A stretch of DNA of 64,000 bases from Sclerodactyla briareus. Lineage: Eukaryota; Echinodermata; Holothuroidea; Dendrochirotida; Sclerodactylidae. This document shows, one piece after another, positions 1 through 12,100 of the stretch (positions are counted from its first letter, which is position 1; each line of letters starts with the position of its first letter). The stretch covers positions 147,757 through 211,756 of the forward strand of contig JAODTK010004921.1 of NCBI GenBank assembly GCA_026419785.1. Reading direction: 5' to 3'. Under the pieces are notes generated by a model, which saw only the letters and a program-made list of their open reading frames with translations, did not search any database and had not been told where the DNA came from. Made by a program: the position numbers and the translations under genes.

Positions 1-360
1 CTATCTGCAATTGTTATGGTAAGAGCTCCCCTCCTACCTTTCATAATATAATTCCTCGCCCTACAGACCCCCGCTCTTAATCCGCTAAACAAACTTAGTC
101 ATCCCAGATGTAATCACTCAATGAGTACCAAGGATTCATTACGTGATCCATACACCTGGAACTCCCTCTCTGCCGTTATTCGCAGCAATTAGTGATTTAT
201 GCTTCTTCCAATTGGGAAACTTAAAACTCATTATTTCAACTTTGGACTTTCTCCAATATACCTTGGTTTGTGTTCAGCGCAAGTTTTTTGTTTTTTTTCA
301 TATTTTTTCTATTATTACTGGCGCCTATATAAAGTTTCTACACTACTATCTACACTACCT

Positions 361-393
361 ACTACTTACTAACTACTAACTACTACTACTACT

Positions 394-437
<44 letters not shown>
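361..437. repeat. (TAC)n / (ACT)n trinucleotide microsatellite
   Basis: About 75 bases of slightly interrupted TAC repeats that become perfect from about position 400. It is a simple-sequence tract and any ORF crossing it is meaningless. Confidence 0.9.
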
Positions 438-2702
438 ATATCCTCGCGGTACCAATGCATGCGGGTACCATCAGTAAAGAAAAGATGTTTCCTTATGCTG
501 TCGTGACAGTTGGGCAACCACCACTGACACTATCCCACAGTTGCTGAATCGCGTGTGAGTGAACTAACAACCTCTTTTGCAAGGTACCTCCCTATCGATT
601 CGCATGCAGTACATCTCGTTTCGGTCTCATGGACTGCCTCCGCCTGCGCAGTGGCTTCACATTCCATATCGTGGCTCATACCGACGGCAAGTATGACTGC
701 GAGGGGTATAGGGGTGGTTGATTTATAATCGTACAATCTATTCAAACGGATATTTTACATGAATTTTGGTAATTGTCTATTACATCTACCTGACTGACAC
801 GTCCACACATATGTTGTTTGACTCCACTTGAAGCGTTGAATAGTAGCGGTGTACCTTTACAGATACAGAAGCAGATGAGAAGCGGGGAGGGAGGGGGGGA
901 CCCTCAGAAATTGATAAGCACGATGCTACGCGACTGTCATTCCAGCGTATCGTAGAAACGGCATGGCACTAAACTGGCAGTATCGAGGAAAGAAAAAGAA
1001 GCTCCAATAGCTTCCCCACAAACTCTGGAAACGAATGGTAAACAAGGCCAGGAGAACTGAAAGCCAAAGTTGGAAATTCGTGATCAGAAAGGCGGAACTG
1101 TTCTCCGTTATGTGTAATGCGTTATGTGCTAGTAGTCTGTAATAAAAAACAACAACAACAACAAGACAATCGCGTCGCTGCCATGATCTACCACAAAGTA
1201 ACAAACCATTACGATATAGAAACCGAACCTAACCACACCTAGCGCCACCAGCGGAGGGGGGGGGGCAACTTGCAGGTACTACTCCATCATGTGTCAGGGG
1301 TAAGTCTTCTGGAGCTATAGCCGGCCGGCGTGTACAGTTGGAGAAACATTACCCGTAGAAGCTTCACCCCATCAAATTCGTCCTAACGGTCACGACTAGT
1401 ATCTCTGATGTTTCTAGGCCTGCTTGTCTCCTACTGGGCGCCAGGGCATCGGCCAGGCGCGGCTTTATTTTAACACTCGAAATTAAACAGCTGAGGTCAG
1501 TACTGCTCGTCTGATGCCGGGTCGTCGGCTATCCGCCGGGCGGTTGCCACTTCGTTTTAACGACTCCAGACCGGCATTCATGCATGAAATGTTCCAAACA
1601 GAAAGTTATCCATCCCCAAAGCAATGTGCTAGTTTCCGATCAGACATCAGTGTTACTTCAGCCGATTCGTTGGCGAGACAATATACCGATGCCAACGTCA
1701 GAATTGATATTAATTTACTACTTCTCGATTTGAAACAACAGTGTGGTGTCCAGTGACCTGTAGGTCACTGGCCCATAAGGTGTGAAGTCTGAGAATATGG
1801 CAATCACATTACATGTGACTAAATATTATTCAACCATAGGAAACTATTCATATTCAATATTCCATTGAGCAACGTTTAGTGTGGGGGGAGGGGGGAGGGG
1901 CATTCCGCAAAAGGGACCATCCAAACATGTGACCATTGGCCGTTGCTTGTTGGCATGTAACAAGCCTGGCTGGCAGAAAATGTTCAGAAACTACTTTTTC
2001 ACGGATGACACGGTGCATCTATTACCTACTTTCACTTGAGATTTGTTTGACAAGTTACACAGACATTCCTTTATGACCATGACGGTTTTCAGTTTTAGGC
2101 TAATTTTAAAAATGGCAAGAAAAGAGGCCTTCACTGGTGGGGGGGGGGGCAACAGAACAGAGTGGGGGGGCGGTCCCAGTTTGTACGTTCAAAAAAGCTC
2201 TGCAATACGGAAAACAGTCAGTGACAAACCTTCCAGCAAATGTCGCTAAAATCGGCATGGTGTGGGAGTATTTCTATTCGCAACTCTTCAAAAACGTGGT
2301 GTAGCATTCTCAGCACGAACACCGATTGAACGATGTTCGAAATGTAACTGACTCCACTAGAACATAAGAAAGTATATTGACACATCGCACATATGTCCCG
2401 ATTATGGCCGTAAGCAATACCACATTGCAACAGCTCTCCTTTGTTTCTCCCATGCAGCAAGGGGTGACTATAAGATACAAATGGAGTACTTGGGTTCATC
2501 TTATATAGAACCAGACAAGCACTATATAATAATTAGGCACTAAATCATAAATAAAATGAATTGAGGTTTCAATAAACATCACTTAACTAGAAGATTGTAT
2601 AACTCATATCATGAGATAGTGTATTGTCGAGGAATATGTATTATATTACTATCATTCGATGTATTTACGTTTCGTTCAGGTTGCTCCACATCAAGAGGAA
2701 AA
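438..2702. other. 5' flank of the fucosidase gene, no gene seen
   Basis: Short ORFs only, none with recognisable protein signal. G-runs occur near 885-900, 1255-1265, 1880-1900 and 2140-2170. TATATA-type sequences at about 2504 and 2523 and a T-rich tract ending in CAG at 2679, just before the start codon, could be promoter and 5'UTR splice acceptor. That is inference only: sequence this A/T-rich produces such matches by chance. Confidence 0.5.
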
Positions 2703-3111
2703 ATGTTGAACCTCCTCAAGGTCCTCTTGCTCTGTGTCACAGTCTTCGCGGTCGCGCCAGAGAAAATGCGCTTCCACAGATACACCCCTGATAACACAAA
2801 GAGCATAACATTAACCGCGATAGAAGATGGGCCCTACCAGGCCAACTGGGACTCCATTGACTCGCGTCCCCTTCCAGGCTGGTACGATGAGGCCAAGTTT
2901 GGCATCTTCATCAACTGGGGAGTTTATACTGTACCTGCGTTCAAGACGGAGTGGTTCTGGAGGAGGTGGAAGGATGGCGATAAGGCCTTCGTCGACTTAT
3001 GGAGGGGAACTACCCGCCCCGATTCCAGTACCCAGATTTCGCGCCCATGTTCACTGCAGAGATGTTCGATGCCAACCACTTTGCAGACGTACTGCAGGCG
3101 TCTGGTGCACA
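2703..3111 (+). CDS. FUCA: alpha-L-fucosidase exon 1 (signal peptide and N-terminal catalytic barrel)
   Basis: The ATG at 2703 is chosen because it opens a hydrophobic leader of about 18 residues ending in VFAVA, followed by the conserved stretch [19 protein letters not shown]. The exon ends in ...ASGAC/Q with donor GTGAGT at 3112. One base is missing near 2998: the reading frame leaves FVDxM and resumes at [15 protein letters not shown] one frame over. The family normally has HWG where this protein has NWG; that His contributes to the fucose pocket, so the Asn is worth confirming. Confidence 0.93.
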
Positions 3112-6100
3112 GTGAGTCAATGGAATGTATTTGGTTAGATCAGGCAGCATGTGATGTGTGACTGATATCGTTGTGGCACTTTATGGTCGAGGTCCCATTC
3201 AATTTGTTTCAGCCTAAATGGTAATCACACAAGATTCTATACTTGAAATGAATGAAATTTTTTTGAGCATTTTTCATTGGCATTCCTGGCATTTTTAAAG
3301 CTTTTAGAGCTTTGAACCGCGAAATGAAATGTGGAATTTACCACATCTCATCGGCCCACACGCAGTTCCCAAAATGAAGGTTTCAAAATGTGATCAAATA
3401 ACTAGCCGTGATTAGAGCTGTATTGCTTTTAGGCATAAGTGGGGTCTGACGCACATGTACAGTGGTACTCACACCCATATCATGTCGTACTTTAGAACTG
3501 TGATGCCAGCAAGTAAACATTGCCAAAATCTATGTTCCAAGGTATGTGGTCCTCTCGAGCAAGCACCATGAAGGTTTCACACTCTGGGGCTCCAACTATT
3601 CATGGAACTGGAATGCAGTGGACTGGACCAAACAGGGATCTTGTTGGTGAGTGAACTCCGCGAGAATAGTCTTTTTAAAGTGGGTCTCGCCAAGGCTGTT
3701 TCGAGGGATGTCAATATTGGGATGCAAGGAACTCGACTTTTGATCTTTGGAGATCCAAATCTTTCAGCAAGAATATATTGCAAATCACCATATATTATAA
3801 ATACAATAGATTACTAAAAAGCAATAAATTATTTTCGATGGTCATGCAACAAACTTCATCCAAACTATAGCACGGGTGAAGAGCATGTTTCTTTTTTGAG
3901 ATAATCCATTTTATCTTTGAGGAAATGGAGGACTCTCAAACGTCAGAGTATAGGCAGATGCAAATGCCGTCCATTGACTTCACATTGTTAATGCCGCAAT
4001 GTTGTGTCTTATTGGTACAATCGAATCGGCAGACATTCGGTATGGGGATTGGTTTCCATAGTGTAATATATAGGAATTTCGCAACTTCGAGTCATATTTC
4101 CTGAACCATTATACTTTAAATGGGATTATAATAAAGCTGAAACCAAGGAGTGAAAAGTCTGAGTTTCCACGACATTATTGGAATTCCTCAAAAGACCTTA
4201 ATCTGTTTGTAACGGCAAACAAAATCTTAAAAAGATGAGTCTTCAAACTGTTCTCGGAAGTTGCTATAATTTAGTTTCCAACGGACCTAACCGCTGTGGA
4301 AGATTGTTTCAGACCTGAGCAGCTACACAATAAAACGATCTCTCACCCAAACGACTTCTAGAGGCAAGTTCCTGAAGTAGGCCTGGGGGGAAGAGGAGCA
4401 GCGCGACTGATAATGATATGAATATGATAATGGTATGATGTCAAAAGTCAGCGGGGTAGTCACACGTTTGACAGTCAGCCGCGTACACCAACATGAAACT
4501 TGACAATTTTCCTCATACTTATAGTGAAAACGGGATAAATTGGGTGTCCATTATAAAGAGTACGAAGAGAGGCAGTTTGAAAATCAGCCGTTATAAAAAC
4601 AACTCTATGGGAAAAATGTCGTCTGTGAGGTTGACTATGTCACATAATGTCAGACACACTAGTCTACAGTAGTCGGACGAGGCGGGTACCCCTAACCCTA
4701 ACTTTTTGAATTCTATCGATTAGTGTGCCTTACACTCTGTGGCATCGCAGTAGTGGAGTAACCCCGGATTGCAAGCCCGGGCTTAGCTGTTGAGTATGCG
4801 CACGGGGTTTGTTACCTTGAATTACGTACTGCATTATACAGGTAAGAAAGGATCCTCGTTCCTATATTAAAGCGTATGCTAATGTGTACTCATGTATTTC
4901 TCCAGGTGAACTCGCTGAAGCCATCCGTAGCAGGACGAAGATCAAGTTTTGGATTATACTACTCCCTTTTTGAGTGGTTCCACCCATTGTTTTTGAAGGA
5001 CCATCGAATAACTACACCACTAGTGATATGTTGAAGTAAGTCATGTACTCTGATGTAAGACAATTGGACTGAAGTACTCTGGATAAACCAAATTTCGTGG
5101 GTCAGTAACATCCTAACTGGGTGCATGGGAATATATTAATGAATAAATGTCATGGATCAATATACGTCAGTTTCTTCCCTCCCCTTTGGGTTGTCTCTCA
5201 CGGCCAGATGACATCACTGGTCTGTCAAACTAACCCCAGGATCACCCCAGTCATGGATTATTCCACCCAGTATACAGTGGCACTGTTGAGTCGGCAAATT
5301 GTTGATACAGCTAGTAGGGATATCGCCAGGAATCGTCCGACAGGGAAGCGACGGGACCCCGACGTGGCTCCATATCGTATGCTCCGATACGGGGAACTCA
5401 ACCTACCAACCTTGACCAACAACAATAGTTATATGGTCAACTCATTTACCATTACCAATTTCTTTTTGCATGTCCTTCAATTTTCTCAACTTCTCTTGAA
5501 AAAAAGCTACTTCGTCGGAGATCTATGGAAGCGAGGAAGGGTCCAATTAAAAGAGGCCCAAAATGCAGCACTCCGGACGTGCCATGCGATTGCCTAGAAA
5601 AAATGAAAGCCCACTGCCTGGTGACTGGATCAGTCAGGTGGGGTGGTGAATCAGTCAGGAAAGTGTCACCTGTCATAATGGGAGAAAATGGCGGCTCCGC
5701 AACATACAAACACATCAGTTCATTGTTCAACAAAATAAATCAAATAACGTTGCTGTTGGTTCTTTTTCCAGACGGTAATGAACCACGCTACACGAGTTGA
5801 TCAGCAAGTACGAGCCGTATGTTCTATGGTCCGATGGGGACTGGAATGCCCCAGATACTTACGGAATAGTGTGTCGTTCCTAGCATGGCTCTACAATGAA
5901 AGGTTGGGGAATTAGTTGTTTTTCATTCACTGTATCTCGCAATTGATCAGTTTGAACTGAAGCAAGAGTGTGAGCAAGAACATTGGCGGACGGGGATGTC
6001 GGAGCCCCTGGCTAATAGTACCGGCTCCATTGCTTGGCTATAAAAAAAAAAAAAAAACATCAACACAACTTTGCGTTTGGCCATTTGCAATCAGTCACAA

Positions 6101-9100
6101 TAGGTTCAATTCCCAATGCCATCATAGGCCGGGTTGCTTAGATCAAAATGAATTTGTTGTCCCCTTCTGTTGCTAAGAGGATTAGCAAGGAAGATTTTTT
6201 TTTTTTCTTTTTAATCTCACACCTCCGACGGTAGACAGTGTGACGCGTACCTGTAAACATTATTTCGATAGGCCCATTATCCATCGAACGAACACTGTTC
6301 TCCCGTGCCAGCTCAGGCTACTAATAATGCTCAGTTTATAAAAACTGCATGAAGGGACTAATCACGTTATTATTGAGATTTGTAGGCACACTAAACCGTG
6401 TAACTATCGGGGAGCGTGCACATAGTCATCAGGACAAACTACACTGTCTGCAGACTGACAGTTGTGGTCTAAGAGGACGGCATACTGCACTCTGGGGGCA
6501 CACGTGGCACGCACATCTCAGAAGAGCTTTCATATAGTTGATTTTCCAGCGATTTTGTAAACTTATTCAATATTCTCAAGATAAATCCAAGGTACTTCAT
6601 ATGCTGTGTTTGGCTATTGTTTATTCGCGTGTGTTTTATTTCGACAAAATAGTCTGTTTCTTCTGCCAGGAAAACATGAAGTAGTTCAATAATCAGCTCG
6701 AATGATGAGAAAATTCATGCATTATTTTGTCGCATTTGTCACTATTATATAGACCGCTCCTTAAACAGTAAGCTTTTTTTTGCTACATCACCATGGTCTA
6801 GCCCAGTGAAGGACTACGTAGTCGTCAATGACCGATGGGGAGAAGGCGACTCCTGTCACCACGCGGTATTTACACCTGCAAGGACCGTTACAACCCCGGT
6901 AAGATAACATCCTATATGAGGGCACAAAAGGAAAATGTGAATACTTTTCAAGCATAGGTCTGGAATAACCCTGCCCGCACTCACAATATTGGGAGGGTGA
7001 CCTTGCTATACTTGAACTGCTTACAGTAAAGTACGCTCTGTTACACTATTTTCATAAATGAACGACAACTTCTACATCCGAGTCGAATTTTGGTGTATTG
7101 GTTCTTTATGGAGTTATTAACTGATGTTAGGGTGGATATTTTTTCTCATGGGATCCCCAACCCGAACAAACATCTACTACAGTGTTTGTACAATGTGCTG
7201 GCTTTGTCCATTGGTAACTTGATATAAACTCATTAGCATCTGAACTCGTAACAATTTATGTGGTAAGGGGAAAAATGTTACTATCGCTGTCTTACAATCA
7301 TATCCACACACTCAACTCAAATTGCCCTGTTCTTCGAATCACTTGTCTGACCCATGATATTCTGGTACGGAATAGGTTGCCATGATCCAGCCAGATCACC
7401 TATTACGGATAATTTACATCAGAGCAGACAGTAGTCCACCGAAAAATTACCGTTCACTACAGACACACATCGATTGTTTACTTCCATAGCACCCAAGGCT
7501 GACCCCTCCAAAACATCCTGTGCGCCTAGGCCTGAGCACGCGGCGGACAAATTTGCATGCTATGCGATTTTCCCAACGAAATTGGAGCACGGAGACCTTT
7601 TTGAATAAAACGAGAAAATTGATCAATCACCAGAAGGTCAAATGTTGGGATATACACGTCGGCGGTTCAACAGCCTGCCGTCTAGTTTATTATCGATGTA
7701 AGTCCACACGGCCAATTTGACGGTCCATGCCATAGGGAGAGGTGTATGGGCGAGAATTCCTTGTCAGAGTTGCAGACAGTAGTCGTTTGATAATGATTTA
7801 ATATAATTATTTTAAATTTTAATTTTAAATATTTCAATTAATTTGATAAGGATGAAGTGGTCAACTGAGATGAAATGGTCCGGTACGACCTCGGAGTCGA
7901 AATAGGTCGTGCATAGGCTACTGACCTAGCAATGACCCTGATTTTGCTGAGAGACTGATGTGATGAGAGGGAACTGTTCATTATGATAATATGAGTCAGT
8001 GCCTCCCATACCTTCCGTTCAGTTGCTGTAATGATGCGTCTTTTTGTGCTACATGAAGCTACACAGCTGTAGACAGCCTATTCTAGCCTATTCCAAATGT
8101 TCAATGATAGGTTACCTACTATAGTAGTAGAACTGAGAATAACAATATTGTACTAATGCACGTTTCATCATGCTATGATGATTTTTTCTACATTTGATAA
8201 GAATCAGACACATCGTGCACGTGACTCATAATTCCCTGCGGTAACGCTCTACTGATTCAAGTCGCCTTATGTTCATAGGGGTTCTCCAACCTCACAAGTG
8301 GGAGAACTGTTTTACCATCGATAGGGGATCCTGGGGGTACCGCCGTGATGCCAATTGCGCTGATTACCTGAGCATGGACGAGATCACACAACCCTTGCCG
8401 AAACAATCAGGTAATTCATCTGCTTGTAATTAGAGTCTTACTGAAAGTTCGTTAGCCTTATTATTCCCTTTCTGATTCCTTGACAAAGTCAGTACTTGAT
8501 CATGTCTGGGTAGATCAGGCTCATCCTTTGTATGTGTGTTCCCCATGATGAGAACATAAGACCTATGGTTTTGGGACAGGTCAGAGGTCATTTGAGGTCA
8601 CCAGAGGTCAAAGTTGAAATTTGCTGTTTAACTTTCTTATGGGGGGGGGGGGGGGACCAGGAACTCCATTGTTTTCTGCTTCAGGTCGGTGGTGAGTCTT
8701 TGGGTCAAAATATGAATTTGTGAAAAGAAGCCGATTTTTGAATCAATTTTGGCTTGTAAACACGATAACTCGACCCCACCTAGATGGATGAAGCTTGTAC
8801 TTGGTATGTGTGTTCCCCATGATTAGTACATGAACCCTATTGGTTTGGGATAAAGTCAGAGGTCTTCTGAGGTCACCAGCGGTCAAAGTCCGAGAACCTC
8901 ATAAACACGATAAGTCCAGAAGGGTGGTCTGATCAGGTTGAAATTTGGTGTGTAGCTTTCTTATGGGGAATACAGGAACCCTATTGTTTTTTATATAGGT
9001 CGGGGGAGTATTTTGGTAAAAATAGAAATCAGTGAAAAATTGATATTTGGGAAATTTTGGCTTGCAAACACGGTAACTCGACCCCACCTGGATGGATGAA

Positions 9101-12100
9101 GCTTGTACTTGGTATGTGTGTTCCCCATGATTAGTACAAGAACCCTATTGGTTTGGGATAGGTCAGAGGTTCATCTGAGGTCACCAGAGGTCAAAGTCCA
9201 AGAACTCATAGCACGATAAGTCCAGAATGGGTGGTCTGATCAGGTTGAAATTTGGTGTGTAGCTTTCTTATGGGGAATACAGGAACCCTATTGTTTTTTA
9301 TATAGGTCGGGGGAGTATTTTGGTAAAAATAGAAAATCAGTGAAAAATTGATATTTGGGAAATTTTGGCTTGCAAACACGATAACTCGACCCCACCTAGA
9401 TGGATGAAGCTTGTACTTGGTATGTGTGTTCCCCATGATTAGTACATGAACCCTATTGTTTTGGGGCAGGTCACTAGAGGTCAAAGTCTGAAACCTTGTT
9501 AACAAGATAATCCTAAAATTCACGAAAAGACAATATTTTGGCTTGTAAACATGATAACTCGAATCGACCCGGATGGATAAAGCCCATACTTTCCATTTAT
9601 GTGTGTTACCCATGATGAGTACATGAACCCTATTGTTTTGGGGGTCGGTGTAAGAGGTCATCTGAGGTCTCCAGAGGCAAAAATCTGAAAACCTCGAAAT
9701 TTAGTGTGTAGCTTTCTTATCATAGTATAGGAACCCTATTGGTTGGTTGGGAAAAATGGGAAGGAAACGTGTCAGACGTTACCCGTTGCCCATAATGAGA
9801 TGGTAAATCTCCCGTAGTCCTTGGTTGGCTATATGTTGTCAGAAAGAGGTAAAGGAATCACTTAGCCTTTTGGCTTTCTGGTGTTCTATCCATTCGACCA
9901 CCCAACCAAGAAGAAGCATGCGCGTGTATGCGTCCAGCTTCAATTAAGCCGGCTAACATGGCAGAAACACATTGGACGCTCAAACGAACGACTGGAATGA
10001 ATTCTACCCAGCGACGTCCAATGAAATATTAGTTCCAATACTGGCCTCGAAGATGATGTCACCCACGAAATTGGGGTGGGAGTAAATTTGACCTTCTATT
10101 CTATATAGTTATAAAGTACACACACTAGAACAATACTTTCAGCTAAACAAAGGTGATATGAGAATTCATTAGAGCTAGCAAGCAAAATTCCCAACATTGA
10201 AATGGCCTGATTTCAGCGAAAGAGAAACTGCAGATATATTCAATGGGTGCAAATTTGAAAAAAAATAACAAAATTGCAATTTATGTAGAGTTGCATACAT
10301 GAGAATGGGAAATAATTTGAACAATAGGGACAACCCCACACAGTATTTGGATTTATAAATAAAATTCTGAATGATTACATACAACTTCCTCATTGGCAAA
10401 GATCTGATATAGCCCGAAATATGAGCGTTTTTGCAAATATATCTGGCAAGGAAAGTAATTTAAAAAAAAATCTTTAAATGGAAAAAACAAACAAACTGAC
10501 TTATCTATCGACGATATCCATCATATTTGTCCATATTGATTTTGTAACGAATCGAGATGATGCTTTACTCAAAACTTCGTGAAACGAGGGCAGGCAGTTG
10601 ACAAAGTACCGTATTATCAAAAATAGAAGTGTACGAAAAGCGATGAGGTTACAAAAGAACGAGACACACGTAGTGGCAATCAGGCATGGAAACGATCTGC
10701 CAGGGAACTTGTCCATTAGCCTATCTAACGTTAACTACGCTATTTACATTACTGTACTACACTACATGGTAGGCTAGCAGTAGTAGTAGAGGTAGTTTAC
10801 AGTATGTGGCTGAGTAACGTCTCCGGCCGGGCGTTTATTCACAAATAAGATGAAAAAAAAAAAAAAAAACATGGCGGTATCATCGATATTTCACTACGAT
10901 TTGTGTGTATTCCTGTCTCTGGTAAAAATGCGTCACTCTGCAAAATGACTTGGGATTCCATACGAAATACATACGACGCTGTGGACATAACTATAGCTTG
11001 ATCGATCCCTGGGTTTCGTTTTTGCATACAAAACTACAGTTGTGGTGGCAACCTCTTATGAAAACTTTGGTCCTACCCATGATGGGCGGATCATCCCGAT
11101 CTACGAGGAGAGACTGAGGCAGACTGGGGCCTGGCTGAAGGTCAATGGAGGGCGGCTGTCTATGGGTCCAAACCAGGGACTGCACAGCAGATGAACCCTT
11201 GACAAAGGGAGATGGTGAGCCTGAATTACCATATAGCACAGGTTTCCCCCATGGTTGGGGGGGGTGGGGGGGGGGGATGGGGGTGGTGGGGGGGGGGGGG
11301 TGGGGACCTGGGGGTGGGGGGGGGACCTGGGTAATCATGGAGAGGCTGTCTATGGGTCCAAACATGACGACAGAATGATACCCGACCAAGGGAGGGTAGT
11401 TGGTGATCCTGAATTACATATAGCAAGGTTCCCCCATGGTTGGGGGGGGGGGGGGGGTGGGGGGTGGTGGGGGGGGGGGGGGTGGGGAACTGGGAGTTGG
11501 GGGGGACCTGGGTAATCATGGAGAGGCTGTCTATGGGTCCAAACATGGACTGCACAGAATGATACCCTGACCAAGGGAGGAGTATGGTGAGTCCTGACTT
11601 ACCATATAGACAGGTTTCCACCATGGTTGGGGGGGGGGGAGGGGGTGGGGACCTGGGGGTGGGGGGGGGACCTGGGTAATCATGGAGAGGCTGTGCTATG
11701 GCTCCAAACCAATGGACTGCACAGAATGATACCCTGACCAAGGGAATATGGTGAGTCCTGAATTACCAATATAGCAAAGGTTTCCCCCCGGTGGGGTTGG
11801 GGGGGGGGGGCTGGGGGAACTGGGGGTGGGGGGACCTGGGTAATCATGGAGAGGCTGTCTATGGCTCCAAACCATTGGACTGAACAGATATGATACCCTG
11901 ACCAGGAGGGGATATAGTATGGTGAGGCCTGAATATATATAGCACAGGTTTCCCCCCATGGGTTTTGGGGGGTGGGGGGGAAGGGACTGGGGGTGGGGGG
12001 GGGGGCCACATGGGTTAAACATGGAGAGGTGTCTATGGGTCCAAACCTGGACTGCCACAGAATGATACCCGACCAAGGGAGTAAGGTGGCCTGATTACCA

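Noticed and set aside
4688-4701. Telomere-like CCCTAACCCTAAC
   Set aside because: Barely two units; not an array.
5121-5597. 158-codon ORF in fucosidase intron 3
   Set aside because: Exons 3 and 4 join without a gap against the family, and the ORF has no recognisable domain.
9206-9661. 151-codon - strand ORF with internal repeats
   Set aside because: Its internal repetition comes from the 308-bp satellite.
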